A stretch of 64,000 nucleotides of DNA, taken from NCBI RefSeq assembly GCF_016587355.1, contig NZ_BNJF01000001.1, forward strand, positions 2,988,501 to 3,052,500, in the 5' to 3' direction. This document shows, piece by piece, positions 29,883 to 37,679 of the stretch (position 1 is the stretch's first letter; the number at the start of each line of letters is the position of its first letter). The position numbers and the translations under genes were made by a program. Source of the stretch: Ktedonospora formicarum. Its GTDB lineage: Bacteria; Chloroflexota; Ktedonobacteria; Ktedonobacterales; Ktedonobacteraceae. The notes under the pieces were generated by a model, which was not told where the DNA came from, searched no databases, and was given only the letters and a program-made list of their open reading frames with translations.

Positions 29883-30103
29883 TTTCCTCCTTTAGCTATA
29901 TAATGCTTGTTTCTTATCAATCCAGCACCTATTCTATATGTGATGGTGGCTGTGTTATGCATATTGTAGCGTGATGCTATACAAATGAAAAGAGAAAGCC
30001 TTGCGGTAGAAGTGTGAAGTTAAGGAATGGGCGGAAGGATATCGAAGCTATCCATCGAGGTTCCCGCGGAATTTTTTGTATCACTCTCGAAATAAAACAG
30101 CTA

Positions 30104-30133
30104 TTGACAACGGCTGTAAGTTCTTTCTACAAT
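30104..30133 (+). promoter_or_regulatory. Promoter of the DUF457-type gene
   Basis: TTGACA, 18-bp spacer, TACAAT, about 50 bases before the ATG at 30184. Confidence 0.6.
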
Positions 30134-30183
30134 GGTCGAGAATAGTAGGAGTATGAGATCACTTCAGGAGTGAAAGATAACGC

Positions 30184-30786
30184 ATGGAAGGTCGTTCGCA
30201 TCTATTGATTGGCTTGACGGCAGGAGTCGTCTTCGATCATTTCGCCCACCTTTCGGGTGCCCCGTTGACTGCCACTGGAGGAACGGTCACGCTAGCCTTG
30301 TTGGTGAACAAAGCCGTCTATTATAGCGCGGTTGGCTTTGGTGCTCTTCTCCCTGACATCGATAACGCGCGTAGCACCCTTGGACAGAAGTTTGGTTGGG
30401 TTAGCAAGACGATTCAGGGACTCGCGGGACATCGCACTGTGTTTCATAGCCTTCTCGGGTTAGCAGTGGGATGTTTATTGGCGATAGGGCTAGAGCAAGT
30501 GGTAATATATTTACTGAGTTTACAGGGATATACCGCTCCCGCGCATGTTGTGGGCTTCTCACATCTTGTCTTCTTTGGCATCTTGTTTGGTTGTGTGATG
30601 CATCTCTTCTGCGACGCTTTGACCTATGGTGGTATTCCCCTTTTCTGGCCGCTGAAGAAGCGTTTTGGCATTCCCATGGAAAATGATTGGCGCTTCCGCA
30701 CGGGTACCTGGCCGGAGCATCTCATTGTCTGGAGTTTTATGATCATGGTAGTTTTCTGTATCTGGAAAGCTCTCATTATCATTTAA
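30184..30786 (+). CDS. Membrane-bound metal-dependent hydrolase, YdjM/DUF457 family
   Basis: 200 residues with four or five hydrophobic segments. The expected polar motifs are RSHLLIGLTAG near the N-terminus, LLPDIDNARSTLG (Asp pair), HRTVFHSLLG (His pair) and LFCDALTYGG (Asp), which together would hold a metal in the membrane. The family is named for this motif set; no substrate is firmly known. AGGAG lies 13 bases upstream. The second DUF2079 gene follows after 112 bases and may be co-transcribed. Confidence 0.8.
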   Translation: MEGRSHLLIGLTAGVVFDHFAHLSGAPLTATGGTVTLALLVNKAVYYSAVGFGALLPDIDNARSTLGQKFGWVSKTIQGLAGHRTVFHSLLGLAVGCLLAIGLEQVVIYLLSLQGYTAPAHVVGFSHLVFFGILFGCVMHLFCDALTYGGIPLFWPLKKRFGIPMENDWRFRTGTWPEHLIVWSFMIMVVFCIWKALIII

Positions 30787-30898
30787 TAGCTTGTCAAACT
30801 TCGTATGCAAGGTGGCTGCCTGTGGCGGAGAGATATGAATACAGTGGACTGATGTCTCTTTGTGCTCCCCGCGCATTTTACCTTGAATAGCTAATTGC

Positions 30899-32653
30899 AT
30901 GGGACGAATACGCTTGTTCTATTTACGTTTCCGTCTGACACCACGCGTTCAGGTGTATCTGGCCTGGTTCCTGCTAGTAGCAGGAATGCTCGCTTATACG
31001 CTGATCACGGGCTTTGAGGCCGTGTTGCGCTATAATACTTTTACTTCGACGGCGTTTGATCTGGGAAATATGGATCAGGTGCTTTGGAATACTTTGCATG
31101 GTCACCCTTTTCAGTGGACCAATCAAGGCGTCGATTGGTTTGGGCCGCCAATTCGTCTCGCGCAACACTTTGAGCCAATTTTGCTTCCCCTCTCGCTGTT
31201 GTATGCCTTTGGCGCTGACCCTCGTATTCTGTTGATCTTTCAAACCCTTGTATTAGCTAGCGGCGCGCTCCCAATCTTTCTGCTGTCTCGCCACTACCTT
31301 CCCCGCTGGCCCCTGGTCGCTGGGGCGTTGGTATTGGGATATTTGCTCTCCTCAGCACTGATAGGCGTTAATCTCTTTGACTTCCATCCCGTCGCGTTGG
31401 TAACACCCCTCTTCCTCTATGCTTTTCTGGCCCTGACTCGGCGACGCTTCGTTTGGTGCTTGATCTGTTGTGTGCTTGCTGCCACATGCAAGGAGGAAAT
31501 CCCTTTTGTTGTGATGCTTTTTGGCTTCCTGGTGCTCTGGAAGTATCAGGCACCGCGCCTGGGTCTGATATTAATAATAGGTGGCCTGCTGTATGGCATA
31601 GTAGCCTGGACCGCCATCAAGCATTTCTATCCTGGTAACCAGGGGAATAACTTTTGGTATCGCTATGCCTACCTGGGAGCGACACCAACCGATGCTATCG
31701 TCAATATTGCGATGCATCCCTGGATTTTGCCCCTGACTTATCTAACCCTTGAGCGCCTCTACTATCTAGCCGGGCTACTACGCTGCTATGGTTTTCCAAG
31801 CCTGCTGGCGCCTGAATGGTTGCTGCCAGCGCTGCCCAACCTGGCTCTGAACCTGTTGCCTAATAACAACTCGCTGCTCTATAGCGGCATTTATCACTAT
31901 AATGCTCCTCTCATTCCTTTTGTTGCTATGTCGGCTATCATAGGTCTGGCACGCCTGGTTGCATTCTGGCAACAGTGGCGTAGTGAGCCTGTGGAGTCTG
32001 TGCTGCTTGATGAAGAGCATGTGTTACGTGAGCAGGCACGTCTGGATGTATTAACGCAGCGTCTCGATAACATACGTATTAAGCTTCTTATGACCATTGC
32101 CTTCGTGGGACGACCGCTGGCCTTTGTGCGACCTGGCTTGCTGGTGGTCTCGCGGGTGCGTGAGAGTCGCTGGCGTAGCCTTAACGAGCGCTTGATAGAC
32201 TTGGCACGCACGATTTCGCTTGATCGTTTACAATGGATTGTCTCGCTCTGGATTGTATGTATGGTGCTGCTCAATTTTGTGATTATGATTCCCTGGTTCA
32301 ATGTCTTGCGGGCTGATCACCTGCCGGGGGAGCGTGAACAGGGCATCAATCAGCTTTTAGCTGTTATTCCGTCTACAGCGTCAGTCTCAGCCAGTGGAAC
32401 GCTTAATCCACACCTCTCAGAGCGCTCCTATGTGACTGTATTTCCGTTGATTACCTATACTGACCAGCAGAAGAACCTGCGCACAGTCGACTATATCGTC
32501 GTTGACCTTAATCATATAGTTCCTGAAGAGGATAAGGATAGCACTGTGCGTATGCTCAATCAGGTACGTAACTCGCGTCAGTTCTGCACTCTCAAGCAAT
32601 ATGATGGGGTTTTGCTCCTTGTCAAGAGCGATGGTGTGTGTAGTACAAGTTAA
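30899..32653 (+). CDS. DUF2079 family integral membrane protein (copy 2)
   Basis: 584 residues, about ten hydrophobic segments. It aligns by eye with the gene at 16881-18641 over the whole length: FDLGNMDQVLWNTLHG versus EDMGIMDQAIWSFLHG, QHFEPILLPLSLLYAF versus IHYEPILFPISLLYLI, FDFHPVALVTPLFLY versus FDFHPVTLTAALLLF, and CKEEIPFVVMLFGFLVLW. An amphipathic insertion of about 80 residues (HVLREQARLDVLTQRLDNIRI) separates the main membrane part from a last hydrophobic segment and the soluble tail. A glycosyltransferase-like role is possible but unproven. Confidence 0.82.
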   Translation: MGRIRLFYLRFRLTPRVQVYLAWFLLVAGMLAYTLITGFEAVLRYNTFTSTAFDLGNMDQVLWNTLHGHPFQWTNQGVDWFGPPIRLAQHFEPILLPLSLLYAFGADPRILLIFQTLVLASGALPIFLLSRHYLPRWPLVAGALVLGYLLSSALIGVNLFDFHPVALVTPLFLYAFLALTRRRFVWCLICCVLAATCKEEIPFVVMLFGFLVLWKYQAPRLGLILIIGGLLYGIVAWTAIKHFYPGNQGNNFWYRYAYLGATPTDAIVNIAMHPWILPLTYLTLERLYYLAGLLRCYGFPSLLAPEWLLPALPNLALNLLPNNNSLLYSGIYHYNAPLIPFVAMSAIIGLARLVAFWQQWRSEPVESVLLDEEHVLREQARLDVLTQRLDNIRIKLLMTIAFVGRPLAFVRPGLLVVSRVRESRWRSLNERLIDLARTISLDRLQWIVSLWIVCMVLLNFVIMIPWFNVLRADHLPGEREQGINQLLAVIPSTASVSASGTLNPHLSERSYVTVFPLITYTDQQKNLRTVDYIVVDLNHIVPEEDKDSTVRMLNQVRNSRQFCTLKQYDGVLLLVKSDGVCSTS

Positions 32654-32727
32654 AGTAAAAGACCAGAATTCGGTGCAATGGTTCTCTGTGGGGGCGCGAG
32701 ATGCCTCCCGAAGCCTTCCGCTCAAAG

Positions 32728-32795
32728 TCATTTAGTGCCTGTGAAAAGCTATAGTTTCGCTAGCGAAACTATAGCTTTTCACAGGCACTAAATGA
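32728..32795. repeat. 68-bp perfect palindrome
   Basis: Two 34-base arms meet without a loop at GCT/AGC (32761/32762). The arms start TCATTTAGTGCCTGTGAAAA and read the same on the other strand. The length and perfection exceed a normal terminator. A TGATATAAT extended -10 overlaps its right edge (32793-32801). It can act as a hairpin terminator for copy 2 of DUF2079, as an operator, or form a cruciform. Confidence 0.85.
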
Positions 32796-32873
32796 TATAA
32801 TTCATGCAGGCGAACAATTGCTGAAGCGCTTGATTCTTCGCTTTGAGGAAATAGTTGTTGGAGGAATGGCCGG

Positions 32874-33356
32874 ATGCGCAATAATAATCCTTATCCCGAT
32901 GAGCCTACTAGCGTACAAGCCACACGAACTGGACGCATGGAGGACATCCCCATGAAGCAAGCATCTCCCCCGTCCGCTCCCATTGATGAGCCCAATCCTG
33001 ATATAGAAATCGCGGAGACACGTCAGGAAGAGGCGCGAACCGTTAAATATGCTATAGGTAAGCTAAATGACTTCCTGCGCTGGTTTATGGCGGTTCTTGA
33101 GGTCACGCTGGCGATACGTTTTCTGCTCAGGCTAATCGGTGCAGATCCGAATAACCTCTTTGCCGGGTTCCTCTATTCGCTGACAGATATTGTCCTCTAT
33201 CCTTTCAGCACACTTATTCATCCATTCTCGGTTCGCCGAGATCAGGCATTTGAGTGGTCTACGCTGATTGCTATGCTGATTTACTTCCTGACCTTCTGGG
33301 CGATTCGTCGCTTCCTACATATCCTGGTCACCGGACCTGACGATAACGCTGAGTAG
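32874..33356 (+). CDS. YggT-family membrane protein
   Basis: 160 residues: a polar, Pro-rich N-terminus of 55 residues, then a membrane part with FMAVLEVTLAIRFLLRLIGA, the family sequence FLYSLTDIVLYPFSTLI and a last segment WSTLIAMLIYFLTFWAI. YggT proteins are small membrane proteins linked to cell-division or osmotic functions in some bacteria; the role here is not known. GGAGG is nine bases before the ATG. The long N-terminal tail is unusual for the family. Confidence 0.8.
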   Translation: MRNNNPYPDEPTSVQATRTGRMEDIPMKQASPPSAPIDEPNPDIEIAETRQEEARTVKYAIGKLNDFLRWFMAVLEVTLAIRFLLRLIGADPNNLFAGFLYSLTDIVLYPFSTLIHPFSVRRDQAFEWSTLIAMLIYFLTFWAIRRFLHILVTGPDDNAE

Positions 33357-33552
33357 GAGCTCCCCTATAGGTATGGCGCTGATGCCGTAACCTCTCTCCT
33401 GGCATGTTTAACTCGATTGGATCGGCGCCACGTGCTTATTGGGTAGTGGCGTCTCATTTTGCCAGGATTGTCAATGCCGACATTAAAGCGTACTCACTGT
33501 GGAAAAGCTTTATAGCGCTCTGGACATGCTTCTGCGGGCCCGCTTCCTCGTA

Positions 33553-33561
33553 TGATATAAT
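33553..33561 (+). promoter_or_regulatory. Extended -10 element before prs
   Basis: TGATATAAT, 24 bases before the prs start. No good -35 is seen, as is common with extended -10 promoters. Confidence 0.5.
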
Positions 33562-33584
33562 CGGAGGAACTCAGGAGGTGCCAC

Positions 33585-34535
33585 TTGAACCCAGTCGCTA
33601 GTGAACTGAGCATTTTCAGTGGAAACGCGAATCGTCAGCTTGCGATAGAGATATGCCAGCATCTGGGTATATCACTGGGTAAGGCTGACGTTTTTCAATT
33701 TAGTAACGAAAATATTTTTGTTAAAATCAATGAAAATGTGCGTGGGAATGATGTATTTGTAGTGCAACCCTTTAGTTCACCTGTGAATCGCTCGATCATG
33801 GAATTATTAATTATGGTTGATGCGCTGAAACGAGCCTCGGCTTCGCAGGTGACCGCTGTCATCCCTTATTATGCGTATGGTCGTACTGATAAGAAGGATC
33901 AGCCACGCGTACCGATTACCGCTCGCCTCATCGCCGATTGCATCACAGTTGCTGGAGCACATCGTGTCGTCACTATGGATATGCATGCTGGACAGATTCA
34001 GGGATTCTTCAATATTCCAGTGGATGAACTCACTGCCCAGACGATCCAGGCCGATTACTTTGCTAGTAAACAACTTCCAGATCTGACAGTGGTCTCTACC
34101 GATGAAGGCTTTGCCAAGAACGCGCGGAAGCTCGCGGATCGCCTCAACGCGCCTTTAGCTATTGTAGAGAAGCGCCGCCTGGGCAATGAAGGGGTTACCG
34201 AAGCAATGGGGATCATCGGTAATGTTGCAGGGCGTGTCGCGCTCATCGTCGACGATGAGATTGATACTGCTGGCTCGATTACTCAGGCTGTGCGCCTGGT
34301 GTGCGAGCAGGGTGCGCGTGAGGTCTACTGTTGCGCAACTCATGGAGTCTTCTCCGGACCTGCCATTGAGCGCCTGCATGCTGCTCCCATCCGGGAATTA
34401 GTTGTGACCAACTCTATTCCTGCTCCCGACATCAAACTCCTGCCTAACCTGACAACGCTCTCGGTTGCGGGCCTCTTTGCTGGCGCGATTAGTCGTATCC
34501 ACGATGGTCGTTCTGTTTCTGAGCTCTTCTATTAG
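33585..34535 (+). CDS. prs: Ribose-phosphate pyrophosphokinase
   Basis: 316 residues. Makes PRPP from ribose 5-phosphate and ATP for nucleotide, His and Trp synthesis. Recognisable parts are SIFSGNANRQLA at the N-terminus, the ATP/metal region PYYAYGRTDKKDQPRVPITARL, DMHAGQIQGFF, the flexible-loop KRRLGNEG and the PRPP loop LIVDDEIDTAGSI. The start is TTG: AGGAGG stands six bases before it and no ATG precedes the conserved beginning. It carries its own promoter and a large hairpin terminator. Confidence 0.95.
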   Translation: MNPVASELSIFSGNANRQLAIEICQHLGISLGKADVFQFSNENIFVKINENVRGNDVFVVQPFSSPVNRSIMELLIMVDALKRASASQVTAVIPYYAYGRTDKKDQPRVPITARLIADCITVAGAHRVVTMDMHAGQIQGFFNIPVDELTAQTIQADYFASKQLPDLTVVSTDEGFAKNARKLADRLNAPLAIVEKRRLGNEGVTEAMGIIGNVAGRVALIVDDEIDTAGSITQAVRLVCEQGAREVYCCATHGVFSGPAIERLHAAPIRELVVTNSIPAPDIKLLPNLTTLSVAGLFAGAISRIHDGRSVSELFY

Positions 34536-34566
34536 GAAGGCGCTTTATTATCTAGATCTATTAGTG

Positions 34567-34622
34567 GAGTAAAAGAGTGCGGCAAAATGTTGAGCGCAAC
34601 ATTTTACCGCACTCTTTTACTC
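34567..34622. terminator. 26-bp hairpin after prs
   Basis: Arms 34567-34592 and 34597-34622 pair over 26 bp with one C-A mismatch around the loop AGCG. The base contains GAGTAAAAGAG/CTCTTTTACTC. Confidence 0.75.
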
Positions 34623-34723
34623 AGGGGTCCGCGAAGTGGGCCAATTCCCATCTACGCAGAACTAGAATATCCTGGGTGGTCCAGGAGCCCTGAGAGTCTG
34701 AATTCCCCAGCGAACGTACTTTA

Positions 34724-34732
34724 TGCTATAAT
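34724..34732 (+). promoter_or_regulatory. Extended -10 element before der
   Basis: TGCTATAAT, about 70 bases before the der ATG; the -35 region is weak. Confidence 0.45.
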
Positions 34733-34800
34733 GCCTGCGTCAAGATTCGATCTCATACATCTTTTGTTGTGTACAGAAGAAAGGGTGGAAGGGCGACACC

Positions 34801-36216
34801 ATGAAGCCACTTGTTGCCATCGTTGGCCGACCAAATGTCGGCAAGTCTACATTTTTTAATCGCATGATTGGCGAGCGTGTCGCCATTGTTGAGGATATGC
34901 CCGGTACTACTCGCGACCGTTTGTATGGTGATACAGATTGGAACGGACGCGAGTTTACGTTAATTGATACTGGTGGTCTTGAACTGGGTTCAGGTATTCC
35001 GGTAGGTCAGGTTGGTTTAACAGGCCAGCCCGGTGATCTGATGGACCATGTCATGAGTCAGGCTCAACTAGCCATCGAAGAAGCCGACGTAATCATCTTT
35101 ATGGTTGATGCACGTTCAGGCATCACCGCCGCTGATGATGAGGTCGCAGATCTGTTGCGCCGCAGTACCAAGCCAGTGGTTGTCGCCGCGAATAAGGCCG
35201 ACAACGCCGAGCGCCGCCTGGATGTCGTTGAATTCTATGGTCTGGGGCTTGGCGAACCCACCGATATCTCATCAATTCAGGGGACTGGAACAGGCGATTT
35301 ACTAGATCGCATTGTGGAAGCTTTGCCACCAGCCTCTGAGATGGAAGAGGAAGAGGACGAGAATATACCCCGTATCGCTATTGTTGGCCGTCCTAACGTT
35401 GGCAAATCCTCGTTGCTGAACGCTGTTCTGGGCTTCAAACGCTCTATTGTAAGCAATGTTCCAGGCACGACTCGCGATGCTATTGACACTGAGGTCGAGT
35501 TTGGGGAACAGAAGATCAAGCTGATTGATACCGCTGGTATTCGTCGGCGTGGTCGTATTGGGGTTGGCGTCGAGAAGTATAGCGTATTGCGTTCGACGCG
35601 CGCGATTGAGCGTTGTGATGTCGCGCTCTTGCTGATCGATGCCAGCGAAGGTCTTGCGGCCCAGGATACCCATATTGCTGGTATCATTCACGAGATGGGC
35701 AAAGGCGTAATTGTGATCGTCAACAAATGGGACATAGCTCAGGAGCAGATTCGCGCTGAGCGCGAGGGGATTTATCCTGATCCCGATGATGAGATCCAGA
35801 GCGCTGAGAGCTATCGCAAGGCGCTCATGGGAGCGCTTAAGTTTATTCCCTACGCCCCTATCATCTTCGCGTCAGCGAAGACAGGTTATCATATCAAATC
35901 TATCCTGGAGACCGCGCTTAAGATTAGCGATATGCGCTATCTGCGTGTACCTACCTCACGTCTTAACGAGGTCGTGCAGGAGGCTGTCCGTCGCCATCAT
36001 CCAGCGGCGGTGACCGCCATGAAGCCTTTGCGTGTCTATTATGCGACCCAGACACGCGTTAATCCGCCAACTTTTGTCTTCTTCGTAAATGATCCGCGTT
36101 CGGTTCACTTCTCCTATGAGCGCTATCTGGAGAATCGTTTACGCGAAGCCTTTAGCTTCTACGGAACTGGTATCCGTATCTTCTTCCGCGCTCGCTCATC
36201 CAAAGAGGAACGCTAA
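34801..36216 (+). CDS. der: Ribosome-assembly GTPase Der (EngA)
   Basis: 471 residues with two GTPase domains in tandem, the hallmark of Der. Domain 1 has GRPNVGKST, DTGG and NKAD; domain 2 has GRPNVGKSS, DTAGIRRRG and NKWD. The C-terminal KH-like domain (LRVYYATQTRVNPPTFVFFVND) ends the protein. It acts in maturation of the 50S subunit. Slightly longer than usual because of inserts after the first G3 motif (ELGSGIPVGQVGLTGQPG) and in domain 2 (EGIYPDPDDEIQSAE). GGAAGG precedes the ATG. Confidence 0.96.
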   Translation: MKPLVAIVGRPNVGKSTFFNRMIGERVAIVEDMPGTTRDRLYGDTDWNGREFTLIDTGGLELGSGIPVGQVGLTGQPGDLMDHVMSQAQLAIEEADVIIFMVDARSGITAADDEVADLLRRSTKPVVVAANKADNAERRLDVVEFYGLGLGEPTDISSIQGTGTGDLLDRIVEALPPASEMEEEEDENIPRIAIVGRPNVGKSSLLNAVLGFKRSIVSNVPGTTRDAIDTEVEFGEQKIKLIDTAGIRRRGRIGVGVEKYSVLRSTRAIERCDVALLLIDASEGLAAQDTHIAGIIHEMGKGVIVIVNKWDIAQEQIRAEREGIYPDPDDEIQSAESYRKALMGALKFIPYAPIIFASAKTGYHIKSILETALKISDMRYLRVPTSRLNEVVQEAVRRHHPAAVTAMKPLRVYYATQTRVNPPTFVFFVNDPRSVHFSYERYLENRLREAFSFYGTGIRIFFRARSSKEER

Positions 36217-36261
36217 TTTCTTTCGTATCTCCTCCCTCCCCCATGGGATTGGAGAATTCCC

Positions 36262-36292
36262 CTGACGGGACCGCAATTGGCGGTCCCGTCAG
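36262..36292 (+). terminator. Hairpin after der
   Basis: CTGACGGGACCGC and GCGGTCCCGTCAG, a 13-bp GC-rich perfect stem with loop AATTG. No T tract. The following 270 bases are AT-rich and hold only the next promoter. Confidence 0.6.
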
Positions 36293-36562
36293 CACCTCCA
36301 CATCTCCTCGAAGTGCTTGAACACTAAGAAATATCCAGCTTTTTTCTAACCTTGCAGCTAGTTAACACGTATATGCAAAAGAACACAGGCAAGCGGGTGG
36401 GATAAGTATATCAATATATGAGTAAAGACGCGTACATATGTATATATACCGAATTATGATAGGCTTGATAAAAACTCTCTACCAACATTGCCAGCGTATG
36501 CCATTTCACTACTTAAGAAAAGTAAGCAGATTTCATCTATCAATCTATCTGCAATGTCTTAA

Positions 36563-36591
36563 TTGTCATCAATACTGCTATATGCTATAGT
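36563..36591 (+). promoter_or_regulatory. Promoter of the phospho-signalling cluster
   Basis: TTGTCA, 17-bp spacer, TATAGT with TG of an extended -10, about 50 bases before the PP2C start. Confidence 0.6.
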
Positions 36592-36641
36592 GAGCATGGA
36601 AAACAACATTTCGCATTCCTGCTCCTGTGAGGTACGTACCT

Positions 36642-37505
36642 ATGCATATAAAACTTGCTGCCGCTGATAAGACTGACGTCGGCAAACAACGTGAACAGAA
36701 TGAAGATAGACCTTATAAAAGAATTGAATCCGCTGAAGATGGGGATCGTGGTCTATTTATAGTCGCGGACGGCATGGGAGGTCATAAAGCTGGTGAGGTT
36801 GCCAGTCGACTTGCTGTCGAAACCATCAATAAGAATCTGGATACCTTTTTCAAGCCTATTCATGACCAACCTACAGTCAGAATTGACCGTGCTATGTTGC
36901 GTCCACAGCCCTCGGGTGCCCAGCCTTCGCCAGCCGATACGCACAGATTATCGGAGGCAACACTAGCTGGTGCAATCGAGAATCAGCTAAAGAACGCGGT
37001 TCAACAGGCAAATCAGGCGATTGTGCGCTATGGTGGCCAGCACAGTGATGCGCGCGGGCTTGGAAGCACTGTTACAGCCCTCTTGATTCAGAATGACCTC
37101 GCTTATATTGGCAACGTTGGGGATAGTCGTACGTATATATTGCGTGGTGGGACGCTCACTCCAATTACCAAAGATCATTCGCGGGTTGCCAGGCTGGTAG
37201 AGATTAAGCAGATAACCCCTGAAGAGGCTTATACGCATCCGCAACGAAATTTGATTTATCGCTCGCTGGGCGCGGATCGCTCCAACGTTATTGTTGATGT
37301 CTTTCATGAGACCGTACAGCCAGGAGACCTCTTCCTGCTTTGTTCGGATGGTCTCTGGGAGATGGTACGCCATGAGGAGTTAGAGCGTACCATGAAAATG
37401 TCAGCTAGCCCGCAAGCTATCTGCGATAGACTTATAGAGCAGGCGAACGCTGGCGGGGGTGAGGATAATATCACAGCCATTGTGGTTCAGGTTGGTGCTC
37501 ACTAA
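36642..37505 (+). CDS. PP2C-family Ser/Thr protein phosphatase
   Basis: 287 residues from the ATG at 36642, with GAGG nine bases upstream; a GTG at 36627 is possible. PP2C metal and core motifs are present: KQREQNEDR, VADGMGGH, GLGSTVTALLI, NVGDSRTY, SDGLWEMV and GGGEDNITAIVV. No membrane segment is seen, so it is a cytosolic phosphatase of the PrpC/Stp type, here with a 30-residue polar insert before the third motif. It would reverse phosphorylation by the kinase encoded 175 bases downstream. Confidence 0.93.
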   Translation: MHIKLAAADKTDVGKQREQNEDRPYKRIESAEDGDRGLFIVADGMGGHKAGEVASRLAVETINKNLDTFFKPIHDQPTVRIDRAMLRPQPSGAQPSPADTHRLSEATLAGAIENQLKNAVQQANQAIVRYGGQHSDARGLGSTVTALLIQNDLAYIGNVGDSRTYILRGGTLTPITKDHSRVARLVEIKQITPEEAYTHPQRNLIYRSLGADRSNVIVDVFHETVQPGDLFLLCSDGLWEMVRHEELERTMKMSASPQAICDRLIEQANAGGGEDNITAIVVQVGAH

Positions 37506-37514
37506 GGTCTTATG

Positions 37515-37626
37515 TGGAAACCAATGCCGCTGACGCGCTCAGGTGTTCGGTGAGGCGAGAGCACTAGCTGCTGTGAAGGCAGTGTTGGTTTTTGTAGCAA
37601 CAATCGCGCTCAGGCTTTCAAATAGG
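37515..37626 (+). repeat. Dispersed intergenic repeat, locus at 37.5 kb
   Basis: A composite: GGAAACCAATGCCGC with GCGCTCAGGTGTTCG, then an inverted left half ending GTGTTGGTTTTTGTAGC, then a right end GCGCTCAGGCTTTCAAATAGG. It lies between the PP2C and kinase genes. Confidence 0.6.
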
Positions 37627-37679
37627 ATGTAACCTGTCATAGTGTAGAGCTTTGTGAAGAAAGGTTTAGTGCGTGGAGT

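Noticed and set aside
36627-36641. GTG start five codons upstream for the first PP2C
   Set aside because: The GAGG that would serve as SD for the ATG at 36642 lies inside it and nothing suitable precedes the GTG.
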